From the NCBI GenBank assembly GCA_025998735.1, contig BNWJ01000088.1, positions 1-5,762 on the forward strand: a stretch of 5,762 nt of DNA, read 5' to 3'. Positions 5,732 to 5,762 of the stretch are shown here, piece after piece; position 1 is the stretch's first letter, and each line of letters begins with the position of its first letter. Under the pieces are notes generated by a model that was given only the letters and a program-made list of their open reading frames with translations, made no database searches and was not told the origin of the DNA. Both the position numbers and the translations under genes were made by a program. The stretch comes from Alphaproteobacteria bacterium (lineage in GTDB: Bacteria > Pseudomonadota > Alphaproteobacteria > UBA3830).

Positions 5732-5762
5732 TTTTTAAGGAAAAATATGAAATGAAACCTAC
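5728..5762 (+). CDS. Start of the next phage gene (partial)
   Basis: ATG at 5728 overlaps the DUF4815 stop (ATGA, 5728-5731), and GGAGG at 5719-5723 lies 4 nt upstream. The frame stays open to the window end and reads MIFKEKYEMKPT. It cannot be identified from 11 codons. By position it is probably another fibre-region or tail gene in the same coupled operon. Confidence 0.7.
   Translation, partial: MIFKEKYEMKP

Overview
This window is a stretch of a prophage or phage genome (or a phage-derived tail particle) that encodes the baseplate of a contractile, P2-like tail. All genes lie on the + strand and are packed almost without gaps. The recognisable order is spike V, baseplate wedge W, baseplate J, tail protein I, a 160-aa baseplate/tail-associated protein and a large DUF4815 protein. 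The first four match the V-W-J-I order of coliphage P2. The base composition is moderately AT-rich (about 43% GC in a sampled stretch). P2-type tail genes point to a Gram-negative, probably proteobacterial, host, but nothing here fixes the genus.

Layout. Positions 1-105 hold the C-terminal end of an upstream gene that overlaps the start of V. V (95-709) is followed by a previously easy-to-miss 42-codon ORF (709-837) that fills the V-W gap exactly. W (838-1173) is followed by a 20-codon ORF (1170-1232) coupled by ATGA overlaps to both W and J. J (1229-2044) overlaps I (2041-3192) by ATGA. The only non-coding gap of any size is 77 nt (3193-3269). The 160-aa protein (3270-3752) and the DUF4815 protein (3767-5731) follow, and a new gene opens at 5728 and runs off the window.

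How it works together. By homology with P2, V forms the membrane-piercing spike, W and J form the baseplate wedges around it, and I links wedges to the fibres. The two proteins after I sit where P2 carries fibre genes and are likely baseplate/fibre-attachment components. Nearly every junction is a stop/start overlap with a Shine-Dalgarno inside the preceding gene, so the block looks like one translationally coupled late operon. No promoter or intrinsic terminator is evident in the window.

Points worth a second look: the two mini-ORFs beside V/W and W/J, a 10-bp hairpin inside the first, a duplicated translation-initiation region and GC-rich hairpin before J, a CxC motif at the spike tip where P2 has HxH, and a roughly 200-residue C-terminal extension on gpI. 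I see no evidence for a wholly new system; the genes are a recognisable but divergent baseplate module.
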